DNA from: JAFECT01 sp036501825
GTDB lineage: Bacteria; Pseudomonadota; Alphaproteobacteria; Caulobacterales; Caulobacteraceae
Assembly (NCBI GenBank): GCA_036501825.1
Contig: DASXZP010000032.1
Span: forward strand, 248,001-312,000
Direction of reading: 5' to 3'
DNA length: 64,000 bases
In this document: positions 9,071 to 22,900 of the stretch, one piece after another
Position numbering within the stretch: the first letter of the stretch is position 1
Layout: each line of letters starts with the position of its first letter
Position numbers and translations under genes: made by a program
The notes under the pieces: model-generated
What the model was told of the DNA's origin: nothing
The model's input: only the letters and a program-made list of their open reading frames with translations
Databases searched by the model: none

Positions 9071-9087
9071 CTCCCGGTAATCGGGAG
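9071..9087 (+). promoter_or_regulatory. Hairpin covering the ku ribosome-binding site
   Basis: The sequence CTCCCG-GTAAT-CGGGAG is a perfect 6-bp stem with a 5-base loop. Its 3' arm CGGGAG is the only Shine-Dalgarno-like sequence before the ku ATG (8 bases spacing), so the hairpin would hide the ribosome-binding site in the transcript. Whether it regulates translation is inference. Confidence 0.4.
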
Positions 9088-9095
9088 TACGCACC

Positions 9096-9971
9096 ATGGC
9101 GCCGCGACCTTCCTGGCAGGGCCACCTTCGCCTTTCGCTCGTGACCTGCCCGGTCGCGCTCTACGCCGCGACCAAGCCAGGGTCGGACGTCTCGTTCCAC
9201 CTGATCAATCCCGACACGGGTAACCGCGTGCGCATGATTGCGACCGATCCCGAGACCGGACCGATCGAGCGCTCCGAGCTCGTGCGCGGCTATGAGTTCG
9301 AGAAGGACCGCCACGTCGTGCTCACCGACGAGGAAATCGAAAGTGTGCGCATCGAATCGACCCGCACCATCGAGATCGAACGCTTCGTCGACGCCGACGC
9401 GATCGACCGGCTCTATTGGAACACGCCCTACTTCCTCGTGCCGGACGGCAAGCTGGCGGCGGAGGCCTACGACGTCATCCTGAAGGCCATGGCCGACTCC
9501 AAGCGCGTCGGCATCGGTCGCGTGCAGATGCACACGCGCGAGCGTCTGCTGGCGCTGGAGCCGCACGGCGCGGGGATCGTGGCGACGACGCTCAGATCCT
9601 ACGACGAGGTGCGTCAGGCCAAGGAAGTGTTTGACGACATCCCCAAGGTGAAACCGGAAAAAGGCATGGTCGAGATCGCCTCGAAGATCGTCGACCAACT
9701 TGCCGGCGATTTCGAACCGGAAGAATTCAAGGACCGCTACGAGGACGCGCTCCGCGACCTGATCAAGGCCAAGCTGAAGGGCAAGGCCAAGACCATCACC
9801 GCGCCGGAGCCGGAAGACACCCCCGCCGGCGACCTCATGGCCATGCTGCGCAAGAGCCTGCAGCAGGGCGGAAAGCCGGCGCCGCGACGCGGGACTACGA
9901 CACGCACGGCGCACGCGCCCAAGCGCAAGAGCGCGTCGGCCGCACGCAAACGCGCCTCGGGACGACGTTAG
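9096..9971 (+). CDS. ku: Ku protein, non-homologous end joining
   Basis: A 291-residue bacterial Ku of normal length. Ku forms a homodimeric ring on double-strand DNA ends and recruits LigD. The sequence opens with the conserved SWQGHLRLSLVTCPVALYAA, followed by SFHLINPDTG, RGYEFEKDRHVVLTDEE, the core beta-barrel segment and RVQMHTRERLLALEPHG. The C-terminus is a Lys/Arg/Ala-rich tail (from about residue 255, KPAPRRG...KRKSASAARKRASGRR), typical of Ku tails that bind DNA and help ends slide. The partner ligD lies 20 kb away and faces this gene, with the giant autotransporter gene between them. Confidence 0.97.
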   Translation: MAPRPSWQGHLRLSLVTCPVALYAATKPGSDVSFHLINPDTGNRVRMIATDPETGPIERSELVRGYEFEKDRHVVLTDEEIESVRIESTRTIEIERFVDADAIDRLYWNTPYFLVPDGKLAAEAYDVILKAMADSKRVGIGRVQMHTRERLLALEPHGAGIVATTLRSYDEVRQAKEVFDDIPKVKPEKGMVEIASKIVDQLAGDFEPEEFKDRYEDALRDLIKAKLKGKAKTITAPEPEDTPAGDLMAMLRKSLQQGGKPAPRRGTTTRTAHAPKRKSASAARKRASGRR

Positions 9972-9983
9972 GCCGCGCGCAAA

Positions 9984-10020
9984 GAAAACGGCCCGCGAAG
10001 ATCGCGGGCCGTCTGTCTTT
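9984..10020. terminator. Bidirectional rho-independent terminator between ku and the giant autotransporter gene
   Basis: A perfect 10-bp GC-rich stem (ACGGCCCGCG at 9988-9997, CGCGGGCCGT at 10003-10012) with loop AAGAT. It is followed on the + strand by CTGTCTTTT and preceded by AAAGAAAA, which reads as a T-tract on the - strand. It sits 13 bp after the ku stop and just before the stop of the convergent giant gene, so it can serve both. Confidence 0.88.
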
Positions 10021-10036
10021 TGGAAAAGCCGCAGCG

Positions 10037-10910
10037 TCAGAACTTGTACTTGAAGTCGATGCTGCCGTGCTGGCTCGAGCTCGCCTTGCCGAACTCGGAA
10101 CTATAGTCGACGCTCACCGACAGCGGTCCGTTCCCGAACACGTTCAGGTCCACGGAAGCGACGCCGGCGGCGGCATTATACGGCGTCTGGATGTACGCCG
10201 GCCGCGTGCCCTGGCCCGCGCCGATGAAGCTGATCGGCAGGAACAGGTCGTCGTTGGTCGAGAAGCGGCCGCCGACCTTGAAGGTCAGTTCGGCGCGCTG
10301 GGTTTCGCCGTCGTAGAGCACCCGGCCGAACGCGATGTCCGGTTGGGCGGCTTCCAGGAAGTGGGTGTCGCCGTCGCTCTTCACTCCGTTACCCGCCAGC
10401 CCCGTCTCGGCGAAGCTGTTGGTGCGCAGCATGGTGGACGAGAGGCCGATCTCCGGCCGCACGAACCAGCGGCCCGAGCTGTAGAGCTTGGACGCGTTCA
10501 CCTGCACCTGGGCGTAGCCGGTCTGGATGTTGGAGCGGCCCAAGCCGGGCGGCAGCAGCCCGATCACCTCGACCTGACGCGCCATGTCGAGCGAGGTCCA
10601 TCCGCCGGTGATCCCGAAACCAAGCGCCAAACCGTCAGGCGTCCGCCGCTGGAAGCCGAGGCCAACGTCGCCGCCCTGGCCGGCGGCGCGGGCGCGGCCG
10701 CGGTTGACCGACATGTCGGTGACCGTTTCGTACCCCGCCGCCGCCGCCATCGACCACTGCCCGTCGATCGGACGCTGCCAGCCGCCGCGGACGTCGTTGC
10801 CGATCTCCGTCGTAGACCAGCCGCCGCCCGCCGAGTCGCCGCGCTCCGAGAACTCGTCGCCTTGCATCCAGGCGCAGTCCTTGTCGACCGTGGTCGTGGT
10901 GGCCGACACG
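10037..10910 (-). other. C-terminal autotransporter beta-barrel region of the giant protein
   Basis: Roughly the last 290 codons of the giant gene. Repeated amphipathic strands are visible (for example GGWQRPIDGQWSMAAAAGYE, GLALGFGITGGWTSL, GYAQVQVNASKLYSSGRW, AELTFKVGGRF, LSVSVDYSSEFG) and the chain ends in phenylalanine, the BAM-recognised outer-membrane signature. This is what assigns the whole protein to type V secretion. The start of the region is approximate. Confidence 0.85.
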
Positions 10911-13900
10911 CACGCGAACAGGCCGTCGCTGAAGCTGTTCGCCTCGAGCATCTGAGCGCGAAGCGGATCCACCAGCGGTTCCGGATTCAACTGGTCGAAC
11001 ACCGAGGCGTAGAGCGCCTGCTGGCTCGAGGTCATGTTGCCGAGGTAGGCCAACAGCCGCCCGATGCCGGCGGAATTTCCGGTCTCGACCGCGGAATCCA
11101 TCATGTGGCCGAGACGCCGTTCGTTAGGCGTCAGGAACGGCTGACCGAAGTTTGTCTGGATGGTCAGCTGGATCCCCGCCGTGTCGGCGATGATCCCGAA
11201 GTCCACCGCCAGGGTCGGCGCGATCTGCAGGCCGTCGTTGGTCGCTGTGCCCTTGGTGGCAAACAGCGTGACCGGATGGTTGTCCTGCAGCCAGGTCAGG
11301 ATCACCTTGCCCGTGCCCGCGACGGTCGTGTTGCCGCTCACGTTCACCAGGTCAGACGGGTAGGGGCCGAACGCCACGTCGAAATCGAGGTGTCCGGTCG
11401 AACTCTGCACGAACGAGCCTGCGAGGTTCACCGTCTCGATGACGCGCGATCCATAGAGCAGGTTGAACCGCGGATCGCCGGCGCCGTCGAGGTTGTCGAA
11501 AGTTGCGCCGTTGAGCAGGTCGAACGGCGCCAGCGGCGCCGAGAGACCCATCTGGAACTCGCCGCTGTTGGTGAACACGCCCGACGAGCCCGGCGACGAG
11601 TCTTGCAGGATGATCGAATGGAAGGCGACGAAGGTCGCGCCCTGCTCGTTGTTGAAGGCGTTCACGCCGCCGCCGAGGTTCACGTCGCCGACGACGAGAC
11701 CGGTGTTGTTCACCGTATCGTTGCCGAAGGTCGCCGTGATCGCGTTGCCCGACACCGCCGACAGCGAATACTCAGTGTTGATCGTGTTGTTCGCGCCTCC
11801 GTCGATCGAGATGCCGACGCCTGTGCCCGAACCGCCGCGGATCATATCGTCCGCGGTGATGGTGATGTCGCCGCCGCCGAGCGAGCCGGTGCTCTCGGCG
11901 AAGATGCCGGTGGAGTTGTGCTCCAGCGCCAGGATCTTTCCGTCGATGGTGAGATCGATGGAGCCGCCCTGGCCGACGCCGCCGGCCGTACCGCGGAAGC
12001 CTCCTTCCACGTAACCGCCGCCGCCGCCGATCGACTGGGCGATGATGCCGGTCGAGTCGGCGCCCATGATCTCGATGTCGCCGGTCTGGGTGAAGCTGAT
12101 ATCGCCGCCGTTGCCGATGCCGGAGCCGGTGAGCGTTACGTCCGGCGGATCGATGCCGACCATCACTGCGCCGCCGCCGCCGCCGATCGACTGCAAGAAC
12201 ACGCCGTTCGAGCCGTCGCCGAAGATGTAGACCCCGCCGGTGTTGACCAGGGTGATGTTGCCGCCGTCGCCTTCGCCGCCGCCGATGGTCACGTCGAGCG
12301 ACCGCACACCGTCGATCTGCGCCACGCCGCCGCCGCCGCCGACCGACTGAATGAACAGACCGTTGGCGTGGGCGCCTTCGGTCAAGACGCCGCCGCTGAA
12401 GGTGGCGTCGATGTCGCCGCCGTTCAGGTTGGAGCCGCCGTTGGAGCCCAAGGTGACGCTGACCGGCGCTTCGCCGGCCGCGGCGCCGTGCAGATAGAGA
12501 CTGGCCTCGCCGCCGCCGCCGCCGACCGACTGGATGATCTCGCCGGTGGACAGCACGCCGCTGGTCATGATGGCGCCGTCATGGGTGAAGACGATATTTC
12601 CGCCGGACTCGTAGGAGCCGTCCGTGCCGCCCAGCGTGAAGCTGATCGGCGCGGTCCTCGAGCCGGTCGGCGCGTAGATGTCGAATATTGCGCGGCCGCC
12701 GCCTCCGCCGATCGACTGGACCAGGGCGCCGGGCGAGTTGGCGCCCGAGGTCAGGATCATGCCGCTCTGGTTCGACGTGATGTCGCCGCCGTCGTTGTTC
12801 GTCCCGTCCGTGCCGCCGAGGGCGGCGGCGAACGCCACGCCGTGGACCAGGCCTTCGTGGACCGCGTCGGTCGAATCGCCGAGGGAAACGTCGAAGCGGA
12901 TCGTGCCGCCGCCGCCGCCGACCGACTGTTCGAACAGGCCCACGCTGTCGGCGCCGGCGGCGCCGGTCGTCCCGGTCATGTTGATGGTGACATTGCCGCC
13001 GCTGGAGCCCGAGGCTTCCGAGGCGCCGGCCGCGGCCGCGACCAGGGGATCCGGCGAGGCGGTATGACCGTTCGAACCGACGTCGGTGAGGCCCGGCAGG
13101 CTGATGATGCCCTGGAAGCTCACGTCGATGCTGCCGCCGCCGCCGTTGATGCTCTCCGCGTCGATGGCTTGCGAGCCCTGGCCGAGGACGGTGATGTCGC
13201 CCGCCTGGTTCACGATCACCGCGCCGCCGAGACCGCCGTTGCCGCCGCCCACGCCGCCGATCAGGGCGGAGATCGAGTTGGACAGCACAAGGCTCACCGC
13301 GTCGGGCGCGAGGCTGAAGCCCATTTCGGCGTTACCGCCGCCGCCGCCGATGCTCTCGGCCAGGATGCCGTCTGCGTCCGTGCCGTTGGTGACGATCTCG
13401 CCGGTGTTGGTGACCGTGACCGTGCCGCCGTTGCCGCCGTCGCCGCCCAGGCCGCCGACGCTGATCATCGGCGCCGAGGTCGCCGCGCCGATCTGCGCCG
13501 AGAGCGATACCGCCGTGCCGCTGTTGCCGCCGCCGCCGCCGATCGACTGAGCCACGATGCCGTGCGCGCCCGCGCCGTAGGTTTCGATCAGGCCGGCGTT
13601 GGTGACGGTGACATTGCCCGCATCGCCGCCCACGCCGCCGTCGCCTCCGACGTTCAGCGAGAAGCTCGCGCTGTCCTTGCTGGTAAACTCGGCGAGCAGG
13701 TTGACCACGTCCGATCCGTTGCCGCCGCCGCCGCCAATCGATTGCGCCAGGATGCCGTAGGCGCCCTGGCCGTGGGTGATGATGTCGCCGGAAAACTGCA
13801 CGCCCGCGATCGGCGTGTTGTTCACGAACACATCGCCGCCGGTCCCGCCCGTGCCGCCCGTACCGCCCAGGTTGAAGCTGAAGTTGTTTGAAGTGTTGCT

Positions 13901-16900
13901 GCTCTTCGACCCCGCGCCGCCGAGCGAGACCTGCAGGATGACGCCGGCGTTGCCGCCGCCGCCGCCGACCGACATGGCTTCGATACCGACCGAACCCGTG
14001 CCGTAGGTCTCGATCAGGCCGTTGTTGGTGACCATGACCGTGGCGCCGTCGCCGCCCATGCCGCCGGAGCCGCCGATGTTGGCGGCGACCGATGTGTTCG
14101 ACCGGTTGACGACGATGCTGGCGTCGACGACTGCGCCGCCCACGCCGCCGCCGCCGCCGATCGACTGGGCGCCGATGCCGTAGGCGTTGTCGCCCGAGGT
14201 GACGATCGTGCCGGTGTTGATCACCGTCACATTGCCGCCGTCCGCGCCGTAGCCGCCCGTGCCGCCGACCGAAAGGGAGACCGCCGTGTCGCTCTTGGTC
14301 GACGGCGCGCCCACGTCGAGCTGGAGGTTGCGAGCCATGCCGCCGAGACCGCCGCCGCCGCCGATCGACTGTGCCATGATGCCGTCGGCGTTGTCGCCGG
14401 AGGTGACGATCAGCGCCGAGCTGCCGACGTAGACGTAGCCCGAGGTTGCGCCCGTGCCGCCCGTGCCGCCGAGCCCCATGGTCATGGAGTTGGTGTCCAG
14501 CAGGTCGGTGGTAGTGACCGCGCCGCCCTTGCCGCCGCCGCCGCCGATCGATTGCGCCAGGATGCCGTCCGCGCCCGAGCCCTGGGTGATGATGTCACCC
14601 TCGGCCTTTACCGTGACGTTGCCGCCGGTGGCGCCGTAACCGCCCTGCAGACCGATCGCCAGGCTCATCGCGCTGGTGGTGTTGCCGCCCGCCGCGCCGC
14701 CCGTGCTGTTGCCGCCGGGCGTCGTTTCCTTGGCGCTGACGCTGGAGGCGCTCGAGGCGCCGCCGCCGCCGCCGATCGATTGGGCGAGGATGCCGATGGA
14801 GTCGTTGCCGGAGGTCTCGATGACGCCGTCCGAGTTCACGTAGACGTAGCCGCCGGTCCCGCCCGTGCCGCCGTCGCGGCCGATGCTGATGCTGACCTTG
14901 TTCGCCGATTTGACGGCAAGGTTGAAGTCGAACACTTCCGAACCGCCGCCGCCGCCGACGCTTTCAGCCTCGATGCCGAAGGAATCGTCGCCGGTCGTGA
15001 CGATGTCGCCGGTGCGATGGACATACACATTGCCGGCGGCGCCGCCGTCGCCCGTGCCGCCGCCGACGGTCAGGGTTCCTACGTCTGCGCCGTTGGTGAT
15101 GCCGGCGCCGACGTTGAAGTTGGCGCTGCCGCCGCCGCCGCCGATCGACTGGGCAAGCAGGCCCGTGCTCGCGACGCCGTAGGTGAAGATGTTCTCGTCG
15201 TCGTGCACGTTGACGATCGACGCGTTGCCGCCGTCGCCGCCGCCGCCGCCGATGTTGATCAGCACCGCCATGTTGTTCGGGGTGTTGCCGCTGGTCGAAC
15301 TGGAAAGTACGTCGGCGGTCACGACGTTCATGCCCGCCTGGCCGCCGCCGCCGCCGATCGACTGGGCGACGAGGCCGTCGGTTCCGTCGCCGATGGTGAT
15401 GATCTCGGTCGGATCTGCGGTGAGCGCGCCGATGGACCCGGTGTAGCCGCGCACGACCGTAACCGCGCCCGCGTCGCCGCCGGAGCCGCCGGAGCCGCCG
15501 ACGCCGAGCGCCATCGGGCTGCCGGTGGGTGCGATCGCGCCCGTCGCGTCGATGCCGCCCACGCCGCCGCCGCCGCCGATCGACTGAACCATCACGCCGG
15601 CCGATCCGTTGAATTGGCCTGCCGGCTGGCCTGCGGTCGGCACGGAGCCCGTGCCGGTATTGCCGCTGGCGTTCACGAACACGAGGCCGTTGCTGTAAAG
15701 CGTCGCGCTGCCCGCGTTCGCGCCGTCGCCGGCGCTGCCGCCGATACCGACCGCCACGGCGACGCCGGTCGCGTCCGCGGTCGCCTTGCCGGCGTTCACC
15801 CCCGCCGTGACGTTCAGGCCGCCCGAGCCGCCGCCGCCGGCGACGCTCTGCACCAGAATGCCGATGGAGTGTTCGCCGGTCACCTCGACCTGGCCGTACT
15901 GCACAGCGAAGACGTCGCCGCTGGCGGCGCCCGTGCCGCCAAAGCCGCCCAGGCCAAAGGCGATTTCCGGCTGCGAGCCCTTGGTGTTCACCGTCACGCC
16001 GCCGGTGATGTCGATGCCGCCGTCGCCGCCGCCGCCGCCGATGGACTGCACCATCAGACCGCGCGCGCCGGTCCCCCCGGCATAGAGATTGGCGTCGACC
16101 GAGGCGGTGACGTTGCCGCCCGTGCCGCCGTTGGCGCCGAAGCCGCCGATGCCGACCGTGAGCGTGCCGTCCATGGCGAGTCCGCCGGACACGTTGATGG
16201 CGCCGTCGCCGCCGCCGCCGCCGATCGATTGCGCGACCACGGCCGAGGCGTAGTCACCGGTCGCGATCACTTCGGCCAGGGTCGCGTTCGCGCCGACGAC
16301 CGTCAGGTCGACGGTGCCGGCGTTGCCGCCCGAACCGCCAAAGCCGCCGATGCCGATGGTGAAGGCGTTCGCCTTGGCGCTGTTCGGGGTGTTGAGATCG
16401 AGCGTGCCGGCGACGTCGATGCCGCCGTCGCCACCGCCGCCGCCGATCGACTGGGCGACGATGCCGCTCGAGCCGTCGGGCGTGACCACGCGACCGAGCG
16501 CGCCGTAAGCCGAAGAGACGTAGGTCGAAGACGAACCCGCGCCGAGCGCGAACACGTCGCCGGTGACGCTGAGGGTGACGTTGCCGGCGTTGCCGCCCGA
16601 TCCGCCGAAGCCGCCGATGCCGAGACCGAAGCTGCCGGTCTGGCCCTTGGTGGACGCCGCGAGTGAGCCGGTGACGTTGATGCCGCCGTCGCCGCCGCCG
16701 CCGCCGATGCTCTCGGCCACGACGCCGTCGGAGTTCGGCCCGTTGGTCTCGGTGTCGCCGATGCGCGTCAGCTCGACGTTGCCGGCATAGCCGCCGTCGC
16801 CCCCGAAGCCGCCGAGGCCGATGCCGACCGTGCCCGCCGTCCCGCCGTTGCCGAGTGCGACGTCGCCGCTGACATTGAGGCCGCCCACGCCGCCGCCGCC

Positions 16901-19900
16901 GCCGATGCTGGCCGCCACCACGCCGGGCGAGCCTTCGCCGCGCGTGACGACGGTTCCGTAGACGCCGCCGGTGACGTTGCCCGAGTGGCCGCCGTAGCCG
17001 CCGAAGCCGCCGAGACCGATGCCCACCGCGACCGAGGCGTTGCTCTCGATGCCGATCGAAATCGAACCGGTGACGTCGATGCCGCCGTCGCCGCCGCCGC
17101 CGCCGATGCTTTCCAGCATCACGCCAAACGATTGGGCGCCGTAGGTGAACACCTCGCCGGTGACGTCGCCGGTGACGTTGGCGCCGTTGCCGGCGTTGCC
17201 GCCGAAGCCGCCGATCCCGATGCTGACCGAACCGTTGCTGCCAGTGCTGACGTTGATGCCGCCGCTGACGTTGACGCCGCCGTCGCCGCCGTCGCCGCCG
17301 GCGCTCTGCATCAGGATGCCGTGGGAGAGATTGCCGTAGGTGACGACCGTGCCGGTCACGTTGCCGTAGACGTTGTTTCCATCGCCGCCGCCGCCGCCGA
17401 AGCCCCCGACACCGATACCTACGTCGCCCGCGCTGCCGGAGCCCGAGAGCGACAGGGCGACGCCGCCGGTCACGTTCAGGCCGCCGTCCCCGCCGCCGCC
17501 GCCCAGGCTCTGGATGGTGATGCCGAACGAGTCGTCGCCGTGGGTAACCACCGTGCCGTCCACAGTCCCGATGACGACGCCGGAGTATCCGCCGCCGCCG
17601 CCGAAGCCGCCGAGACCGAAGTCGATGTTGCCGGCGTTGGATTTCCCGGCGGTGAGTCCGCCGCTGATGTTCAAGGCGCCGTCGCCGCCGCCGCCCGCCG
17701 CCGACTGGATCAGCACGCCGTGCGAATCATAACCTTGCGTCACGACCTCGCCGATCACCGAGCCGGTGACGTTGCCGGAGTTGCCGCCGTCGCCGCCGAA
17801 GCCGCCGATGCCGACGCCGATGTCGCCGGAACCGCCGGTGCTGCCGAGGTTCAGCGCGACGCCGCCCGTAACGTCGAAGCCGCCGTCGCCGCCGCCGCCG
17901 CCCAGGCTCTGGATCGACACGCCGAACGAGGTGTTGCCTTCGGTGAACACGTCGCCGGTCACATTGCCGTAGACGTTTCCGGAGACGCCGCCGTTCCCGC
18001 CAAAGCCGCCGAGGCCGAACTCGATGTTGCCGCTCGAGGCGTTCGAGGCCGCGATGCCGCCGGAGACGTTGAAGCCGCCGTCGCCGCCGCCGCCGCCCAC
18101 GCTCTGGATCAGGACGCCGTGCGACTCGTCGCCGAGGGTGACGACATCGCCGGTGACCGTGCCGGTGACGTTGCCGGAACTGCCGCCGTCCCCGCCGAAG
18201 CCGCCGACGCCGATGCCGATGTTGGCGGTCCCGCCGCTGCTCGTGCTGCTGAAGCTCATGCCGCCGGTGACGTTGAACGCGCCGTCGCCGCCGCCGCCGC
18301 CCATGCTCTGGATGGTGACGCCGAACGAATTGTTCCCTTCGGTGAATACGTCGCCGACGATCGAACCGATGGCGCCGCCGGCGTAACCGCCGTTGCCGCC
18401 GAAGCCGCCCAGGCCCACGTCGATGTTGCCTGCGCTGGCCGTCCCCACGGAAATGCCGCCGGATACGTTGACCCCGCCGTCGCCGCCGCCGCCGCCCGCG
18501 CTCTGCACCAGCAGGCCGTGCGAGTCGGCGCCATAGGTCGTGATATCGCCGACCACGTAGCCGCTGACGTTGCCGGCATGGCCGCCATCGCCGCCGAAGC
18601 CGCCGATGCCGACGCCGACGTCGCCCGCGCCGCCGCTGCCCGACAGGCTGATCTGGACGCCGCCGGTGACGTTGAAGCCGCCCGAGCCGCCGCCGCCGCC
18701 CAGGCTCTGGATCGACACGCCGAAGGAGCTGTTACCTTCGGTCAACACGTCGCCGGTCACATTGCCGTACACATTGCCGGCGTTGCCGCCATTGCCGCCG
18801 AAGCCGCCAAGGCCGAATTCGATGTTGCCCGCCGAGCCGCCCGAGAACGCAAGCGCACCCGAGACGTTGAAGCCGCCGTCGCCGCCGCCGCCGCCCGCGC
18901 TCTGAATCATGATGGCGTGTGAGTCGGCTCCGATGGTGACGACGTCGCCGATGATCGTGCCGTGAACCCCGTAGGCGTTGCCGCCGTCGCCGCCGAAACC
19001 GCCGATGCCGACGCCGATGTCGCCGGAACCCGAGGTGCTGTTGAGGTCCGCCGCGATGTCGCCGGTGACATTGAAGCCGCCATCGCCGCCGCCGCCGCCC
19101 AGGCTCTGGATCGTCACGCCGAACGAGCCATAGCCGTGGGTGACCACGTCGCCGGTGATCGAGCCGGTGACGTTGCCTGCGTTGCCGCCGTTACCGCCGA
19201 AGCCGCCCAGGCCGATGTCGATGTTGCCCGCGCCGTTGGCCGCCGCCGCGATCCCGCCGCTGACGTTGAAGCCGCCCGCGCCGCCGCCGCCGCCCGCGCT
19301 CTGCACCAACAGGCCGTGCGAGTCAGAACCGTAGGTGACGATGTTGCCGATCATCACGCCGCTGACGTTGCCGGCGCTGCCGCCGTCGCCGCCGAAGCCG
19401 CCGATGCCGACGCCGATCGTACCCGTACCCGTCGTGTCGCTGAGATTGAGCGCGATCGCGCCGGTGACGTCGAAGCCGCCCGTGCCGCCGTCGCCGCCGA
19501 GGCTCTGAACGGTCACGCCGAACGAATTGTTTCCTTCCGTGCCCACGTCGCCGGTGATGGTCCCGTAGACGTTGCCCGCATTCGCCGCGCCGCCCCCGAA
19601 GCCGCCCAGGCCGACGCCGATACTGCCGGTGCTGGCGTTCGAAGCCGTGATGCTGCCGGTGACGTTGAAGCCGCCGTCGCCGCCGCCGCCTGCGGCGCTC
19701 TGCACCAGGACGCCGTGCGAGTCGTAGCCGAGGGTGGTGACGTTGCCGGTCACCGTGCCGGCGACGTTTCCGGAATTCCCGCCGTCGCCGCCGAAGCCGC
19801 CGACGCCGATGCCGATGTCGCCTGAGCCCGAGGTGTTCGACAGGCTTATCGCGACATCGCCGGTCACGTTGAAGCCGCCGTCGCCGCCGCCGCCGCCGAC

Positions 19901-22900
19901 GCTCTGGATGGTGACGCCGAACGAACTGTTCCCCTCAGTGAACACGTTGCCGGTCAGGTTGCCGGTCACGTTGCCGGCGTAGCCGCCGTTTCCGCCGAAG
20001 CCGCCGAGACCCACGTCGATGTTGCCGGCGCCGCCGTTCGAGGCGGCGATGCCGCCGGACACGTTGAAACCGCCGTCGCCGCCGCCGCCGCCGGCGCTCT
20101 GCACCAGGATGCCGTGCGAGTCCGAACCGTAGGTAATGATGTCGCCGACCATCACGCCGCTGACGTTGCCGGCGTTGCCGCCGTCGCCGCCGAAGCCGCC
20201 GATGCCGATGCCGATCGTGCCGGCGCCGGAGGTGCTCGACAGGCTGACCGCGATGGCGCCGGTGACGTTGAAGCCGCCGTCGCCGCCGTCGCCGCCCAGG
20301 CTCTGGATGGTCACGCCGAAGGAGCTGTTGCCTTCCGTGCCCACGTTGCCGGTGATCGTCCCGTTGACGTTGCCCGCGTTCGCGGCGCCGCCGCCGAATC
20401 CGCCGATGCCGACGCCGATACTGCCCGTGCCGCCGCTCGAACCCTCGAGGCTGCCCGTGACGTTGAAACCGCCGTCGCCGCCGCCGCCCGCGGCGCTCTG
20501 CATCAGAATGCCGTGCGAGTCGTAACCGAGGGTGGTCACATTGCCGACGATCGTGCCGGTGACGTTGCCGGAGTCGCCGCCCGCGCCGCCGAAGCCGCCC
20601 ACGCCGATGCCGATGTTCCCGGCGCCCGAGGTGTCGGACAGGGTGATCGCAACGTCGCCCGTGACGTTGAAGCCGCCATCGCCGCCCCCGCCGCCCAGGC
20701 TCTGGATCGACACGCCGAACGATCCGGCGCCCTTGGTGAACACGTCGCCGGTCACACTGCCGTAGACGTTGCCGCCGGCGCCGCCGGCGCCGCCGAAGCC
20801 GCCGAGACCGACGTCGATGTTGCCCGCCGCGCTGCTCGAGGCCGAAAGTCCGCCGGACACGTTGAAGCCGCCGTCGCCGCCGCCGCCGCCGACGCTCTGG
20901 ATCAGAATGGCGTGCGAATAGTCGCCGTGCGTGACAACGTTGCCGATGACCGTGCCCGTGACGTTGCCCGCATTGCCGCCGTAACCCCCGAAGCCGCCGA
21001 CGCCGATGCCGATGCCGCCGGCGCCGCCCGCGTCGCTGTCGGTGAAGTTCATGCCGCCGGTCACGTTGAACGCGCCGTCGCCGCCGCCGCCGCCCATGCT
21101 CTGGATGGTCACGCCGAAGGAGCTGTTCCCCTTGGTGTACACGTCGCCGGTGATCGAACCGGTCACATTGCCCGCATAGCCGCCCTTGCCGCCGAAACCG
21201 CCGAGGCCCACGTCGATGTTGCCGGCGCCGGCCGTCGACACCGAGAGTCCGCCCGTGACATCGAAGCCGCCGTCGCCGCCGCCGCCGCCCGCGCTCTGCA
21301 CCAGCAGGCCGTGCGAGTTGTCGCCATAGGTGACGAGGTCGCCGACCACGTAGCCTCCGACGTTGCCCGCGTGGCCGCCATCGCCGCCGAAGCCGCCGAT
21401 GCCGATGCCGACACCGCCCGCGCCGCCGCTGCCCGACAGGCTGATCTGGACGCCGCCGGTGACGTTGAAGGCGCCCGAACCGCCGCCGCCGCCCAGGCTC
21501 TGGATCGACACGCCGAAGGAGCTGTTACCCTCGGTCATGACGTCGCCGGTCACGTTGCCGTAGACGCCGCCCGCGCTGCCGCCGGCGCCGCCGAACCCGC
21601 CGAGCCCGACGTCGACATTGCCCGACGTTCCGGTGGAGAACGAAAGCGCGCCGCTGACGTCGAAGCCGCCTTCGCCGCCGCCGCCGCCGGCGCTCTGAAT
21701 CATGATGCCGTGCGAATTGTCGCCATAGGTGACGACGTCGCCAATCACCGCACCGTGGACGGTATAGGCGTTGCCGCCGCTCCCTCCGAAACCGCCCACG
21801 CCGATGCCGATGTCGCCCGCGCCCGATGTGCTGTTGAGGTCCGCGGCGATGTCGCCGGTGACGTTGAATCCGCCGTTGCCGCCGCCGCCGCCCATGCTCT
21901 GGACGGTGACGCCGAACGAGCCGTAGCCGTGGGTGATCACATTACCGGTGATCGAGCCGGTGACGTTACCGGCGTTACCGCCATTGCCGCCGAAGCCGCC
22001 CAGGCCGACGTCGATGTTGCCTGCGCCGTTGGCCGCGGCCGAAATCCCGCCGGAGACGTTGAACGCGCCGGAGCCGCCGCCGCCGCCTGCGCTCTGCACC
22101 AGCAGACCGTGCGAGTCGGCGCCGTAGGTGACGATGTTGCCGATCATCACGCCGCTGACGTTGCCGGCGTTGCCGCCGTCGCCGCCGAAGCCGCCGATGC
22201 CGACGCCGATCGTGCCCGTGCCGCTCGAGTCGGACAGGCTGAGCGCCACGCCGCCGGTGACGTTGAAGCCGCCGTCGCCGCCGTCGCCGCCCAGGCTCTG
22301 GATGGTGACGCCGAAGGAGTTGTTGCCTTCCGTGCCGACGTTGCCGGTGATCGTCCCGTAGACGTTGCCGGCATTCGCGGCCCCGCCGCCGAAACCTCCG
22401 ACGCCGACGCCGATGCTGCCCGAGGCGTCGTCCGACCCGACGACGCTGCCGGTGACGTTGAAGCCGCCGTCGCCGCCGCCGCCCGCGGCGCTCTGGATCA
22501 GGATACCGTGCGAGTCGTAGCCGAGCGTGGTGACGTTACCGGTCACCGTGCCGGTGACGTTGCCGGAATTGCCGCCGTTGCCGCCGAATCCGCCCACGCC
22601 GATGCCGATGTCGCCGGCGCCCGAGGTGGTGGACAGGCTGATCGCCACGTCGCCGGTCACGTTGAACGCGCCGTCGCCGCCGCCGCCGCCGAGGCTCTGG
22701 AAGGTCACGCCGAACGAGTCGGCGCCCTTGGTGAACACGTTGCCGGTCAGGTTGCCGGTCACATTGCCGGCATAGCCCCCGTTTCCGCCGAAGCCGCCGA
22801 TGCCGACGTCGATGTTCCCGGCGCCGGCGCTGGAGGCCGAGATGCCGGTCGTGACGTTGAAGCCGCCGTCGCCGCCGCCGCCGCCGACGCTCTGCACCAG

